From assembly GCA_017435385.1 (NCBI GenBank), contig JAFSFB010000024.1, forward strand, positions 1 through 64,000: a DNA stretch of 64,000 bases. Reading direction: 5' to 3'. Positions 7,392 to 15,721 of the stretch are shown here, one piece after another; position 1 is the first letter of the stretch; each line of letters opens with the position of its first letter. The notes under the pieces are model-generated. The model made no database searches. It worked only from the letters and a program-made list of their open reading frames with translations, and was not told the origin of the DNA. The translations under genes and the position numbers were made by a program. This DNA is from Clostridia bacterium. Its GTDB lineage: Bacteria; Bacillota; Clostridia; Oscillospirales; Acutalibacteraceae.

Positions 7392-7687
7392 GCATTGCAA
7401 TTTATATTCTCGTTATGGCAGGCGTTACATATCTTATACGCATGCTGCCGTTTGCGCTTTTCAGAAGAAAGATCAAATCGAGATTTTTCAAAAGCGTTCT
7501 TTACTATATCCCCTTTGCCGTACTCAGCGCCATGACCTTCCCCTCGATTTTTTATGCAACGGGAAACACCGTCACCGCCGTTATCGGAACGGTTGTTGCG
7601 GTCATTCTTGCATATTTCAAGCTGCCGCTTATCGTTGTTTCCGTTGCGGCATGCGCCGCCGCCTTCGTTGCAGGATTATTCTTATAA
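7388..7687 (+). CDS. azlD: AzlD-type branched-chain amino acid exporter, small subunit
   Basis: The product has 99 residues with three or four hydrophobic segments and the family opening in which TYLIRMLPF appears near residue 14. It is the small membrane partner of AzlC. The start codon overlaps the azlC stop (ATGA). A strong terminator follows at once, so the two genes form a complete operon. Confidence 0.9.
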   Translation: MSIAIYILVMAGVTYLIRMLPFALFRRKIKSRFFKSVLYYIPFAVLSAMTFPSIFYATGNTVTAVIGTVVAVILAYFKLPLIVVSVAACAAAFVAGLFL

Positions 7688-7694
7688 AAGCAAA

Positions 7695-7738
7695 AAAGTT
7701 GTCTTACCCCGTGAGGGATAGGACAACTTTGTTTTTTT
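7695..7738. terminator. Terminator between azlD and the cysteine synthase-like gene
   Basis: AAAGTTGTC and GACAACTTT pair exactly and enclose a further CCC/GGG stem. A run of seven T follows on the plus strand, and an A-run on the other side gives a T-run for the minus strand, so it can serve both converging genes. Confidence 0.85.
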
Positions 7739-8663
7739 ATTCAAACAAGGGCGTTGAGAAATATCTCTCCGCCGTGTCGGGAAGAACGGTGACGACCGTC
7801 TTACCTTTTCCGAGCTTCTTTGCGAGCCTTATCGCCGCCGCAACGTTTGTTCCGCTGCTGATTCCGCACATAATGCCTTCCTTTGAAGCAAGGTCTTTAG
7901 AGGTCTGAAGCGCCTCATCGTCACCGATGATGCAAACGCTGTTATATATCTCCGTGTTGAGTATCTCGGGAATTATTCCGTCGCCGATACCCATCTGGAC
8001 ATGGGTTTCAATAGAACCGCCCGAAAGAATCGCTGCGTTTTCGGGTTCGACCGCCCAGATTTCAATGTCGGGATTTTCCGCCTTGAGCGTTTCACCGATT
8101 CCCGTTATCGTTCCGCCCGTGCCGATGCCCGAGCAGAAGCCGTGAATCGGACCGTTGACCTGTCTGAGGATCTCGGCACCCGTCGCACTTCTCTGAATCT
8201 CGGGGTTAGCAGGATTTTCAAACTGCTGAGGAACGAAAACGTTCTTGTCCTGTGCCTTCATTTTCAGAGCCAGTTCAAGGCATTCCTCAATGCACTTGCC
8301 GATATTGCCCGCATCGTGAACAAGAATAACCTCTGCGCCGTAATGCTCAACAAGCTTGCGGCGTTCCTCGCTGACGGAGTCGGGCATAATTATCTTCACC
8401 TTGTAGCCCTTGACCGCACCGACAAGGGCGAGACCGATGCCCTGATTGCCGCTCGTCGGCTCAACGATCACCGTTTCGGAGCTGAGAAGTCCCCTGCTTT
8501 CCGCATCGTTTATCATATTGAGGGCTGTTCGGGTTTTGATTGAACCGCCGACATTCAAGCCCTCAAATTTTACAAGTATCTCGGCATCCTCGGGAGATGT
8601 CATATGCTGAAGTCTGATGATCGGAGTATCTCCGATCGCATCGAGAATTGTGTTACAAATCAT
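7737..8663 (-). CDS. Cysteine synthase-family PLP enzyme
   Basis: The product has 308 residues, the length of CysK enzymes. The PLP lysine is Lys43 in GGSIKTR, the substrate loop is TSGNQG at 70-75, and the phosphate loop GTGGTITG lies in the C-terminal half. The enzyme should make cysteine from O-acetylserine and sulfide or do a closely related beta-replacement. The lysine context (GGSIKT) differs from the usual PAGSVKDR, so a related activity, such as one on O-phosphoserine or homocysteine, is possible. The start at 8663 is chosen because the promoter -10 at 8742-8747 makes any start near 8741 impossible; AGAAAGG lies upstream. Confidence 0.8.
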   Translation of the reverse strand: MICNTILDAIGDTPIIRLQHMTSPEDAEILVKFEGLNVGGSIKTRTALNMINDAESRGLLSSETVIVEPTSGNQGIGLALVGAVKGYKVKIIMPDSVSEERRKLVEHYGAEVILVHDAGNIGKCIEECLELALKMKAQDKNVFVPQQFENPANPEIQRSATGAEILRQVNGPIHGFCSGIGTGGTITGIGETLKAENPDIEIWAVEPENAAILSGGSIETHVQMGIGDGIIPEILNTEIYNSVCIIGDDEALQTSKDLASKEGIMCGISSGTNVAAAIRLAKKLGKGKTVVTVLPDTAERYFSTPLFE

Positions 8664-8741
8664 TCTGAATAAACCTTTCTGTTCGGTATACTTCATTCTA
8701 TGCTGACGGCAGACATTGCCGCTACTTTTAATTTTCAGCAT

Positions 8742-8770
8742 ATTATACCACAGAGGAGCATTCTTTTCAA
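8742..8770 (-). promoter_or_regulatory. Promoter of the cysteine synthase-like gene
   Basis: On the minus strand TTGAAA, 17 bp, TATAAT. Transcription starts near 8735 and leaves a leader of about 70 nt with no recognisable riboswitch. Confidence 0.7.
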
Positions 8771-8854
8771 TTCACCAAAAAAGCAAAAAATGTAATTAAT
8801 AATTAATATTATTGTGTATTTCTTATACACGGGATATTTTGAAGAAGATGCAAA

Positions 8855-8880
8855 AAAGGGATTGCTTTCACAATCCCTTT
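8855..8880 (-). terminator. Terminator of the GxGYxYP-type gene
   Basis: AAAGGGATTG and CAATCCCTTT pair exactly around a 6-base loop. A TTTTTT run follows on the minus strand. Confidence 0.85.
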
Positions 8881-8898
8881 AAATAATTCCGAAATGAT

Positions 8899-10599
8899 TT
8901 AATTCGGCTGAGCGAATTCATGAGGTATATTCTGTTCAACCGCCGCCAGCAGTTCATCAACGCCGACAACCTCAACGCCGTCATCGAGCTGACTGACAAA
9001 ATAAGCAAGGTCATCGGGACCGACAGTCCACGGATGAACATTGATAACGGTATAGCCGTTGATCGTTTTGATATCGGCGGGCTTTGCGTTGATGATCGCC
9101 GCCTGCTCAGCGAGCCATTCGTTATTAACCTGCGCTGCATCTCCGCTCGGGTGCCAGAGACTGAAACCTACTGTAACAAAGGGCTTATCGTTTGAAAAAT
9201 AAACTCTGCCGCCACCACCCGCATAATTGTTGGGGTCGAGCTGAAGAATTCCGCCATCGATATTGTCATATCTCGAGAAATAGCTGAGTCTCTTTTCAAT
9301 ATTTGCATCGAAACCTACTCCCTTAATTTCATCAAGGAAGGTCATGATACGAAGGCCCGATTCGAGCATGATTGAAGCGGTATAATCCGAAAAAGCTTCA
9401 AGCTCAGCGCCGTTCATTTTCGTAACTCTCGAATATCCGCCGCCCGAAGGTCCCGTTATGAAAGCGGTTCCGTCAGAAGCATCAAGAGTTCTCTTGACAT
9501 CAACATCTGAAAGCTCGGTTGCAATCGGAGGGAATGTCCAGCTGACGGGAACATCCGAATTATAACTCTGCCAAGTGTGATATTCAGAGAATCCGTTCTG
9601 AATCCACTGAAGATTATCGCCATCGCTGTAAACAATGGCAATATAATGCTTTTCGGGATCAAGCGTTACCTTTTCATCGGAAATTTCCGTTGTGAATTTT
9701 TCATCCGTTGCATTGAATGATGAAAGAATGCTCAGATTATATGAATGGTCGGAGGGAATAACGTGATGGCCGTAACGAGAGGCAGATTCCGTAAACTTGA
9801 ACTCATACAGGCACCAACCGAAAATTGTTGAAGACGGCTTGAGATCACGCATAACACTGTCACGGAAAAGTCTGCCTTCATAGTCGTTATCCGCAATATA
9901 CATAACGAAGATATTCTGCTGAACGGCAAAGTCTCTCATCCCCGATGCATAGTAATAAAGATGAACCAGCGAGTCATTTCTGAAATAATCCTTGTTCTCT
10001 CTGTAGAACTTTTTCTGGTAAGCAAGGTCGATCGTGTCTGCGCTTATATCGGCTCTTTTTTCGAGTCCGAGGGAAATAACCGATTCTTCAAGCTCTGCAG
10101 CAACAGGCAGCCATCCGTTGATCGTTGCAAGGTTGGTTGCGGTGTTGAGCTGACCATGGTCATCAACAGTTGCATAAAGAATATATCCGTTATCCGCAAT
10201 ATGCGACTTGAACTTTTCAACAAGAGAAGCGAAGTTCCAGGGATTTCCCGCTTCGTCATTATAGACAAGCTCGTATCCCGCCTTTTCAAATTCTCTCAAA
10301 GCATTTTTGTTTGCCTCATAACCGTAATCGATAAAGATTGCGGGCTTTGTTCTGCCGACAAGACCCTGAAGAGCAATGATAGCCTGTCTCTGTGAAGACG
10401 ACAGTTTGGAAAGACTGACAACGGTAATCTCATCCTCAAGGTCAAATGTTTCAAATCTTCCGCTCATTTCAACAAGTTCTTTTTCGGTTTTCGGCTCGGG
10501 AGCTCTGAAAACCAAAGCCGAATCGATGGTATTGAAAAGAATCGAAACCATCATAATGATAAAGGAAATACCAAATCTGATTTTAGCCAATGTAATCAC
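8899..10599 (-). CDS. Secreted GxGYxYP-type putative glycoside hydrolase
   Basis: The product has 566 residues. A signal peptide or anchor covers about residues 8-28. The N-terminal part (ALQGLVGRTKPAIFIDYG) matches the N-terminal module of the GxGYxYP family, and the middle carries GPSGGGYSR, a variant of the naming motif. The C-terminal part has a Trp/His-rich barrel-like region. The family is annotated as putative glycoside hydrolases and is best known from Bacteroidetes; activity is not established. The gene is monocistronic, with its own promoter (10627-10656) and terminator (8855-8880). The motif departs from GxGYxYP at its last positions (GYSRV), so the assignment is moderate. Confidence 0.65.
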   Translation of the reverse strand: MITLAKIRFGISFIIMMVSILFNTIDSALVFRAPEPKTEKELVEMSGRFETFDLEDEITVVSLSKLSSSQRQAIIALQGLVGRTKPAIFIDYGYEANKNALREFEKAGYELVYNDEAGNPWNFASLVEKFKSHIADNGYILYATVDDHGQLNTATNLATINGWLPVAAELEESVISLGLEKRADISADTIDLAYQKKFYRENKDYFRNDSLVHLYYYASGMRDFAVQQNIFVMYIADNDYEGRLFRDSVMRDLKPSSTIFGWCLYEFKFTESASRYGHHVIPSDHSYNLSILSSFNATDEKFTTEISDEKVTLDPEKHYIAIVYSDGDNLQWIQNGFSEYHTWQSYNSDVPVSWTFPPIATELSDVDVKRTLDASDGTAFITGPSGGGYSRVTKMNGAELEAFSDYTASIMLESGLRIMTFLDEIKGVGFDANIEKRLSYFSRYDNIDGGILQLDPNNYAGGGGRVYFSNDKPFVTVGFSLWHPSGDAAQVNNEWLAEQAAIINAKPADIKTINGYTVINVHPWTVGPDDLAYFVSQLDDGVEVVGVDELLAAVEQNIPHEFAQPN

Positions 10600-10626
10600 T
10601 CCGTTCGAATTTTTATATTTAGAAAT

Positions 10627-10656
10627 ATTATACTATGCAAAACAATTCCGTGTCAA
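10627..10656 (-). promoter_or_regulatory. Promoter of the GxGYxYP-type gene
   Basis: On the minus strand TTGACA, 18 bp, TATAAT. Both hexamers are perfect. Confidence 0.75.
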
Positions 10657-10671
10657 TCGGAAACAAACAAA

Positions 10672-10698
10672 AAAGCACTCCGTTTTTCGGAGCGCTTT
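10672..10698 (-). terminator. Terminator of the three-gene FAD oxidoreductase operon
   Basis: An 11-bp stem with one mismatch (AAAGC-A-CTCCG with CGGAG-C-GCTTT) closes on TTTTT. A TTTTTT run follows on the minus strand. Confidence 0.8.
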
Positions 10699-10705
10699 GA
10701 TATTT

Positions 10706-11095
10706 TTACAACTCGGCAATTATCTGCCAATAATCATATGAATAATATTTCGTCAGACGGTCATAAGCATCGTCTATGCTTTTGAAGTATTCCTTGCTGA
10801 AATCGCCCTCGGCATCTGCATAAAGCCCCCATGCCGCCGCTTCGCTTACGCTCGGGAAATACTTATCCCAAAGGAGCTTTCCGCCTGAATTACGGTTGAA
10901 ATTAAGATACTGCCAATCCTCCTTCAGAGAGTCACGCACCCATACATAGTCTGCATTAAGCTCTTTTCTCTCTTTTTCGGGGCATTGACCTGCCGAATAA
11001 TATTCGGCTCTGACCTTTATACTTTCAAGCATGGCGATATATTTTGACATACGCAGCGCAAGCTGTTTATCGCTGAGTTTTTCAAGCCTTGTCAT
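10706..11095 (-). CDS. Hypothetical protein in an FAD oxidoreductase operon
   Basis: The product has 129 residues and is soluble, helical and rich in Tyr, Trp, Lys and Glu. No family is recognised. Residues near the end (KYYSYDYWQII) and an internal VRDSLKEDW stretch are distinctive. The ATG at 11095 begins 4 bases after the stop of the preceding FAD gene (11100); starts further upstream would overlap that gene. The SD is weak, which suggests coupling to the upstream gene. It is the last gene of the operon before the terminator at 10672-10698. Confidence 0.65.
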   Translation of the reverse strand: MTRLEKLSDKQLALRMSKYIAMLESIKVRAEYYSAGQCPEKERKELNADYVWVRDSLKEDWQYLNFNRNSGGKLLWDKYFPSVSEAAAWGLYADAEGDFSKEYFKSIDDAYDRLTKYYSYDYWQIIAEL

Positions 11096-11099
11096 GTTA

Positions 11100-12707
11100 T
11101 CACCATTCATCGCTTTCATCAAGAAGAACGGCATGAGCACAGCGGATACCGTCTACTGCGGCGGAAACGATTCCTCCTGCATAACCTGCACCCTCTCCGC
11201 ACGGATAAAGCCCTCTGACATTTGACTGAAGCAGATCATCTCTGAGAATTCTGACGGGAGAGGAGCTTCTCGTTTCGGGGGCTGTCAGGACACCGTCGGG
11301 AAGCGCAAACCCGTTAAGGCTCTTATCCATTTTAACGATAGCCTTTGCCATAATATCCGTAACCTTCTCGGGAAGCACCTGACGGATATCCGACGGAGTA
11401 ACTCCCGTTGCAACGGTCGGCCTGACATATGAGAGCTTTGTTGAAGCTCTGTCTGCAAGAAAATCGCCGATAGTCTGGCAGGGTGCACTGTAATCTTCGC
11501 CGCCGAGTTCAAACGCTTTTCTCTCAATTTTTCTCTGAAGTTCAATGCCTGCAAGCGGATGATCGGAGCCGAAATGCTCGGGCTCGATTCCGACAAGCAG
11601 AGCCGCATTCGAGTTTTCACCGTCACGGGCATATTCGCTCATTCCGTTGACAACAACCGAGTTTTCCTCCGATGCCGCCGCAACAACTGTTCCGCCCGGA
11701 CACATGCAGAAGGTATATGCTCCCCTGCCGTGCTCGGGATGGCACGCAAGCTTATAGTCAGCCGCTCCGAGAGCAGGATGCCCTGCGAACGAGCCGTACT
11801 GAGCCTTGTCGATCATCTCTCTCGGATGCTCAATGCGGACACCGACAGAAAACGGCTTCTGAATGATGTTGATTCCTTTTTTATGAAGCATTTCAACGGT
11901 ATCACGGGCGGAATGACCGATGCAGAGAAGAAGAGTGTCGGTTTCGATATCCTCATATCCGCCGTCAGGTCTTCTGCAGGATATCCCCTGAATAACTCCG
12001 TTTGCAATTATAAGATCGGTCAGCTTCCAACCGAAACGCACCTCTCCGCCGAGAGAAATAATTTCCTCACGGAATGCCTTGACAACAGCACCGAGCCTGT
12101 CCGTTCCGATATGAGGTCGGGAGGAATAGCTGATTTCGGGCGGTGCACCGTGAAGCACAAGCTCATCAACGACCTTTCTGCAAAGAGGATCCTTGATTCC
12201 CGTTGTCAGCTTGCCGTCGGAAAAAGTTCCTGCTCCGCCTTCGCCGAACTGAACGTTGCTTTCCGTGTTGAGCTTTCTTCCCGTCCAGAAGCCGTTGACA
12301 TCCTTCGTTCTCGTGTCAACATCCGCTCCTCTTTCAAGAACAAGAGGTCTGAGTCCCGCTCTTGCAAGAATCAGAGCCGCAAAAAATCCGGCAGGACCGA
12401 AACCTGCAATAACAGGTCTGAGCGTGCTTGTTCTTCTGATCTCAGGCATTTCATATTTATAGATTTCCGCCGCTTCAACACGGGGATTCTTTGCATGGGC
12501 AACAACGCTCGCCTCGTCGCCGTCGACCTCGGCAAGAACATTATAAACAAAGAAAACATTGTCCTTCTTGCGTGAATCGACCGCTTTCTTGGAAATCTGA
12601 ACTGATCTGATTTTTTCCTCTTTGCAGCGCAGAGCCTTTGCCGCCGCCCGGCGAAGCTCCCTTTCGTCGCTGTCAAGAGGCAATTTGATTTCGCTTATCT
12701 TTATCAT
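11100..12707 (-). CDS. FAD-dependent oxidoreductase (COG2509-type)
   Basis: The product has 535 residues. After an N-terminal module of about 90 residues comes a Rossmann-type FAD site (VIAGFGPAGFFAAL, about residues 99-112), followed by an acidic residue at the end of the second strand (LERGAD). GEGGAGTFSDGKL matches the conserved glycine-rich stretch of this family of uncharacterised dehydrogenases. The enzyme is cytosolic with no membrane segment; substrate unknown. It lies 12 bp after another flavoprotein gene (12720-13937) and before a small hypothetical gene, all in one direction. Confidence 0.85.
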   Translation of the reverse strand: MIKISEIKLPLDSDERELRRAAAKALRCKEEKIRSVQISKKAVDSRKKDNVFFVYNVLAEVDGDEASVVAHAKNPRVEAAEIYKYEMPEIRRTSTLRPVIAGFGPAGFFAALILARAGLRPLVLERGADVDTRTKDVNGFWTGRKLNTESNVQFGEGGAGTFSDGKLTTGIKDPLCRKVVDELVLHGAPPEISYSSRPHIGTDRLGAVVKAFREEIISLGGEVRFGWKLTDLIIANGVIQGISCRRPDGGYEDIETDTLLLCIGHSARDTVEMLHKKGINIIQKPFSVGVRIEHPREMIDKAQYGSFAGHPALGAADYKLACHPEHGRGAYTFCMCPGGTVVAAASEENSVVVNGMSEYARDGENSNAALLVGIEPEHFGSDHPLAGIELQRKIERKAFELGGEDYSAPCQTIGDFLADRASTKLSYVRPTVATGVTPSDIRQVLPEKVTDIMAKAIVKMDKSLNGFALPDGVLTAPETRSSSPVRILRDDLLQSNVRGLYPCGEGAGYAGGIVSAAVDGIRCAHAVLLDESDEW

Positions 12708-12719
12708 ATATTCTCTACC

Positions 12720-13937
12720 TTATCCGATATTTTCGCCTGCAAGCAAGCCTGATGCAAAAGCCCACTGCAGATTGAAACCGCCGCAGTCGGCATCAACATC
12801 AATGATCTCACCCGCAAAATATAAGCCCTTGCAAAGCAGGGACTCCATCGTTTCCGATGATATTTCCGAAACGGGAATTCCGCCGCTCGTCACCTGAGCA
12901 TTTTCAAATCCCTTTGTTCCCGTAACCTCAAGGCGGAAGCATTTCGCTTTTTGCGCCGCAGAAACGATTTCCTCTCTGCTGAGCCGTGATAATGTTCTTT
13001 CATTTTTGTAAAGCGATACAGCTTTACAGATTTCCGTTCCGATAGCTTTCGGGAGAACACCCGAGAAAAGCATATCAATATCGCAGTTTCCCTTGATATT
13101 CTTGATTTTAAAAAGATACTCCGTCAACTCCTCAACGGACATATCAGGAAGAAAGTCAATATCTGTAAAGGTTTTTTCCTTTGCACCGAAAAGAGATTTT
13201 TCCGTCTGAGCCGCAAGCTCCATGGCAGCTATTCCCGAGATACCGTTATCCGTGAAAAGAAGCTCGCCGTTTGTTTTCTTGAGCAGCTTGCCGTCTGTGA
13301 GAGTCAGGCTGACATTTCTCGCTCTGACACCTTTAAGAGGTCTGACATTGTTTCTGACCGTCAGCGGTACAAGAGCGGGATAAAGAGGTGTCACCGAATG
13401 ACCGAGCTGCTTTGCAAGAAGATATCCGCTGCCGTCAGAGCCCTGCGACGGCGATGCCTTGCCGCCCGTTGAAATAACTGCTCTTTTGCAGAAAATGTTT
13501 CCGTTTATCTCAAAACCGCCGTTTATTTTTCTCACCTGCGAAACAGGAGTGTCACAGATAACATCAACTCCCGTTTTTTCAAGCTCAAAACGGAGGGTAT
13601 CAAGAACAGACGATGCCATATTGCTCCTCGGATAAACCCTTCCCTCGGAATCGGCAAATGTCAGAAGCCCCATCGATTCAAAGAACCCGATCACCTTTTG
13701 CGGCGGATATTTTTCAAAAACATCCGAAACAAAATCGGGATTGCAATAATCGGAAGCGACAGCATTGATATTTGTCAGATTGCATCTGCCGTTACCCGTT
13801 GCAAGAATTTTCTTGCCGATCCTCGGAAGCTTTTCAATGATAACAATATTCAGTTGCGGATTTTTTCTTTTTGCGCTTATCGCCGCAGTCAATCCCGCAG
13901 CGCAGCCGCCGACAACGGCAACATCATATTTTTTCAT
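12720..13937 (-). CDS. HI0933/YhiN-type flavoprotein
   Basis: The product has 405 residues. The N-terminal FAD site is VVGGCAAGLTAA, with IGKKILATGNGRCNLTN directly after it, the family's signature. The C-terminus carries a conserved GEIIDVDADCGGFNLQWAFASG stretch (here residues about 376-398), which closes the FAD pocket. These proteins are widespread, FAD-binding and without a settled role. It is the first gene of a three-gene operon driven from 13970-13998. Confidence 0.9.
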   Translation of the reverse strand: MKKYDVAVVGGCAAGLTAAISAKRKNPQLNIVIIEKLPRIGKKILATGNGRCNLTNINAVASDYCNPDFVSDVFEKYPPQKVIGFFESMGLLTFADSEGRVYPRSNMASSVLDTLRFELEKTGVDVICDTPVSQVRKINGGFEINGNIFCKRAVISTGGKASPSQGSDGSGYLLAKQLGHSVTPLYPALVPLTVRNNVRPLKGVRARNVSLTLTDGKLLKKTNGELLFTDNGISGIAAMELAAQTEKSLFGAKEKTFTDIDFLPDMSVEELTEYLFKIKNIKGNCDIDMLFSGVLPKAIGTEICKAVSLYKNERTLSRLSREEIVSAAQKAKCFRLEVTGTKGFENAQVTSGGIPVSEISSETMESLLCKGLYFAGEIIDVDADCGGFNLQWAFASGLLAGENIG

Positions 13938-13969
13938 AACAAAACCTCATAATTGATCTCTGACATTTT

Positions 13970-13998
13970 ATTTTACCGCTAAATAAGCCGAATGTCAA
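13970..13998 (-). promoter_or_regulatory. Promoter of the FAD oxidoreductase operon
   Basis: On the minus strand TTGACA, 17 bp, TAAAAT. It is divergent from the promoter at 14011-14039. Confidence 0.7.
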
Positions 13999-14010
13999 TT
14001 ATTAATAGCC

Positions 14011-14039
14011 TTGATATAACCGTTTTATTGTGATATAAT
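14011..14039 (+). promoter_or_regulatory. Promoter of the DUF1858-trmK-nif3-rqcH run
   Basis: TTGATA, 17 bp, TATAAT with the extended TGTGATATAAT form. Start expected near 14046. Confidence 0.75.
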
Positions 14040-14072
14040 AGCTATACACAATTCTGAAAGGAAGTCAATCAA

Positions 14073-14276
14073 ATGAAAGAAATTACCAAAGACATGAAAA
14101 TCGGCGAGATTCTTGACGCTAACCGTGAGCTTGCTCCCTTCTTCCTTGAAATGGGAATGCATTGCCTCGGCTGTCCTTCGGCAAGAAGCGAATCAGTCGC
14201 TCAGGCTTGCATGGTTCACGGCGTTAACGCTGACGAGCTCATCGCAAAGATGAACGCTTTCCTTGCAAATGCTTAA
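14073..14276 (+). CDS. DUF1858 hybrid-cluster-associated redox disulfide protein
   Basis: The product has 67 residues and consists of one DUF1858 domain with the CLGC motif at residues about 30-33, after FFLEMGMH. The family is linked to hybrid-cluster and related redox proteins and the CxxC pair may form a redox disulfide; no hybrid-cluster protein gene is nearby. SD GAAAGGAAG precedes the ATG. The gene overlaps the start of trmK by 8 bases. Confidence 0.85.
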   Translation: MKEITKDMKIGEILDANRELAPFFLEMGMHCLGCPSARSESVAQACMVHGVNADELIAKMNAFLANA

Positions 14277-14964
14277 ACTTTCCGAAAGAATTATGATGGC
14301 GGCGAAGATGGTCCGTAAAGGAAGCATCGCTGCCGATATCGGCACTGACCACGCCTATCTTCCCGCCTGGCTGATTCTTAACGGCATTTGTCCCGAGGCT
14401 CTTGCATGCGATCTGCGCAAGGGCCCGCTTGACAATGCCCGAAAAACAGTTGAACATTACGGAATATCCGATAAAATAAAGCTCCGCCTTTCCGACGGTT
14501 TCGATGAGATCGAGCCTTTTGAGGCGCAGGATTTCATTATGTGCGGCATGGGCGGCACTCTTATGGCAGAGCTTGTTTCAAGAGCTTATTGGCTCAAGGA
14601 TAATGATAAGCTTCTGATTCTTCAGCCTCAGTCACATGCCGAGGACATCAGAGCGCATCTTATCGAAAACGGCTTTGAAATAACCGAAGAGGATGCCTGC
14701 ACCGACGGCGGCAAGCTCTACTGCGCTTTTTCCGCCCGTTACAGCGGAGAAAAAAAGAAATATTCCGATGCATACATATACTACGGCAGACTTCCCGAGT
14801 GCAAAAAGCCCGAAGCAAAGCAATATCTTTGCAAGGTCGTTGACAGACTGAAAACCAAGCTTGAAGCGGAAAAGCTTCACGGAAGCTCCGAAAAAGCCGA
14901 TAATCTCAGCCGAATTATTTCCGAAACGGAGGAAAAAATCAATGAAATGCAGCCCGACAGTTAA
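14269..14964 (+). CDS. trmK: tRNA (adenine(22)-N1)-methyltransferase
   Basis: The product has 231 residues. The SAM-binding motif is ADIGTDHAYLP and CGMGGTLM is motif IV, both typical of TrmK. The C-terminal half is helical, as in the Bacillus enzyme. It methylates A22 of tRNA in the cytosol. The ATG at 14269 is inside the last codons of the DUF1858 gene and has no clear SD, so translational coupling is likely. It overlaps the nif3-like gene by 23 bases, the usual Firmicute pairing. Confidence 0.9.
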   Translation: MLKLSERIMMAAKMVRKGSIAADIGTDHAYLPAWLILNGICPEALACDLRKGPLDNARKTVEHYGISDKIKLRLSDGFDEIEPFEAQDFIMCGMGGTLMAELVSRAYWLKDNDKLLILQPQSHAEDIRAHLIENGFEITEEDACTDGGKLYCAFSARYSGEKKKYSDAYIYYGRLPECKKPEAKQYLCKVVDRLKTKLEAEKLHGSSEKADNLSRIISETEEKINEMQPDS

Positions 14965-15706
14965 AGATGTTTATTCTTTCATCGACTCCTTTGCTCCGTT
15001 CAGCACCCAATGCGAATGGGACAACAGCGGAATAATCGTCGGCGATACAAGAAAAGAAGTTAAGAAAATCGCAGTTGTTCTCGACATTACCCCTCAGGCG
15101 GTCGAATATGCAAAAAACGAAGGTGTTGACCTCATCGTCAGCCATCATCCAGTTATATTCCGAGCGGTAAAAAGCATTACGGACAGCAACCCCGCCTTTC
15201 TGCTTGCAGGAAGCGGAATTGCCGCAATATGCACGCACACTCCTCTTGACATCGCAAAGGGCGGCGTCAACGATGTCCTCGCCGAAGCTTTGGGTTTTGA
15301 CAATGCTTTTCCCTTATCGGAGGATGGCGAAACAGCGATGATAAGAGTTGCCGAAATCCCTGAAGCGACGGGATCATCCCTCGCAAAGCTCTGCGCCGAA
15401 AAGCTCGGTTCAGCCGTAAGGCTTGCAGACAGCGGCAGAAGCATCAGAAGGGTTGCTCTCTGCGGCGGTGCGGGAGCAGATTTTGCCCCCGATGCTTTCA
15501 ACTCGGGATGCGACGCATTCATAACGGGAGATGCCTCACACCACGAATTTCTCGACGCTCAGGCTCTCGGTCTGACGCTGATTGCCGCAGGACATTTTGA
15601 AACGGAAAATCCCGTCGTCGCCCGTCTTGCGGATATGCTCGGCAAGGAGTTTGATGCCGAGGTCATCATTATCCCTCAGGACTCCCCCGTTTCATATCAC
15701 AATTAA
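14942..15706 (+). CDS. Nif3-like dinuclear metal-centre protein
   Basis: The product has 254 residues. Metal-ligand stretches SHHPVIF, CTHTPLD and GDASHHE with GHFETE near the C-terminus are all present. Proteins of this family form hexamers with a two-metal site; the Firmicute member is often called YqfO and its role is unsettled. The ATG at 14942 has GGAGG nine bases upstream, so longer N-termini are rejected. It lies 15 bp before rqcH. Confidence 0.9.
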   Translation: MKCSPTVKDVYSFIDSFAPFSTQCEWDNSGIIVGDTRKEVKKIAVVLDITPQAVEYAKNEGVDLIVSHHPVIFRAVKSITDSNPAFLLAGSGIAAICTHTPLDIAKGGVNDVLAEALGFDNAFPLSEDGETAMIRVAEIPEATGSSLAKLCAEKLGSAVRLADSGRSIRRVALCGGAGADFAPDAFNSGCDAFITGDASHHEFLDAQALGLTLIAAGHFETENPVVARLADMLGKEFDAEVIIIPQDSPVSYHN

Positions 15707-15721
15707 CAGAGGTAAAAAAAC

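Noticed and set aside
8664..8741. N-terminal extension of 26 codons on the cysteine synthase-like gene
   Set aside because: The promoter -10 is at 8742-8747, so the transcript starts inside this stretch; the ATG at 8663 has an SD.
11559..12575. Open frame of 338 codons antisense to the COG2509-type flavoprotein gene
   Set aside because: It has no SD or domain, and the flavoprotein reading is secure.
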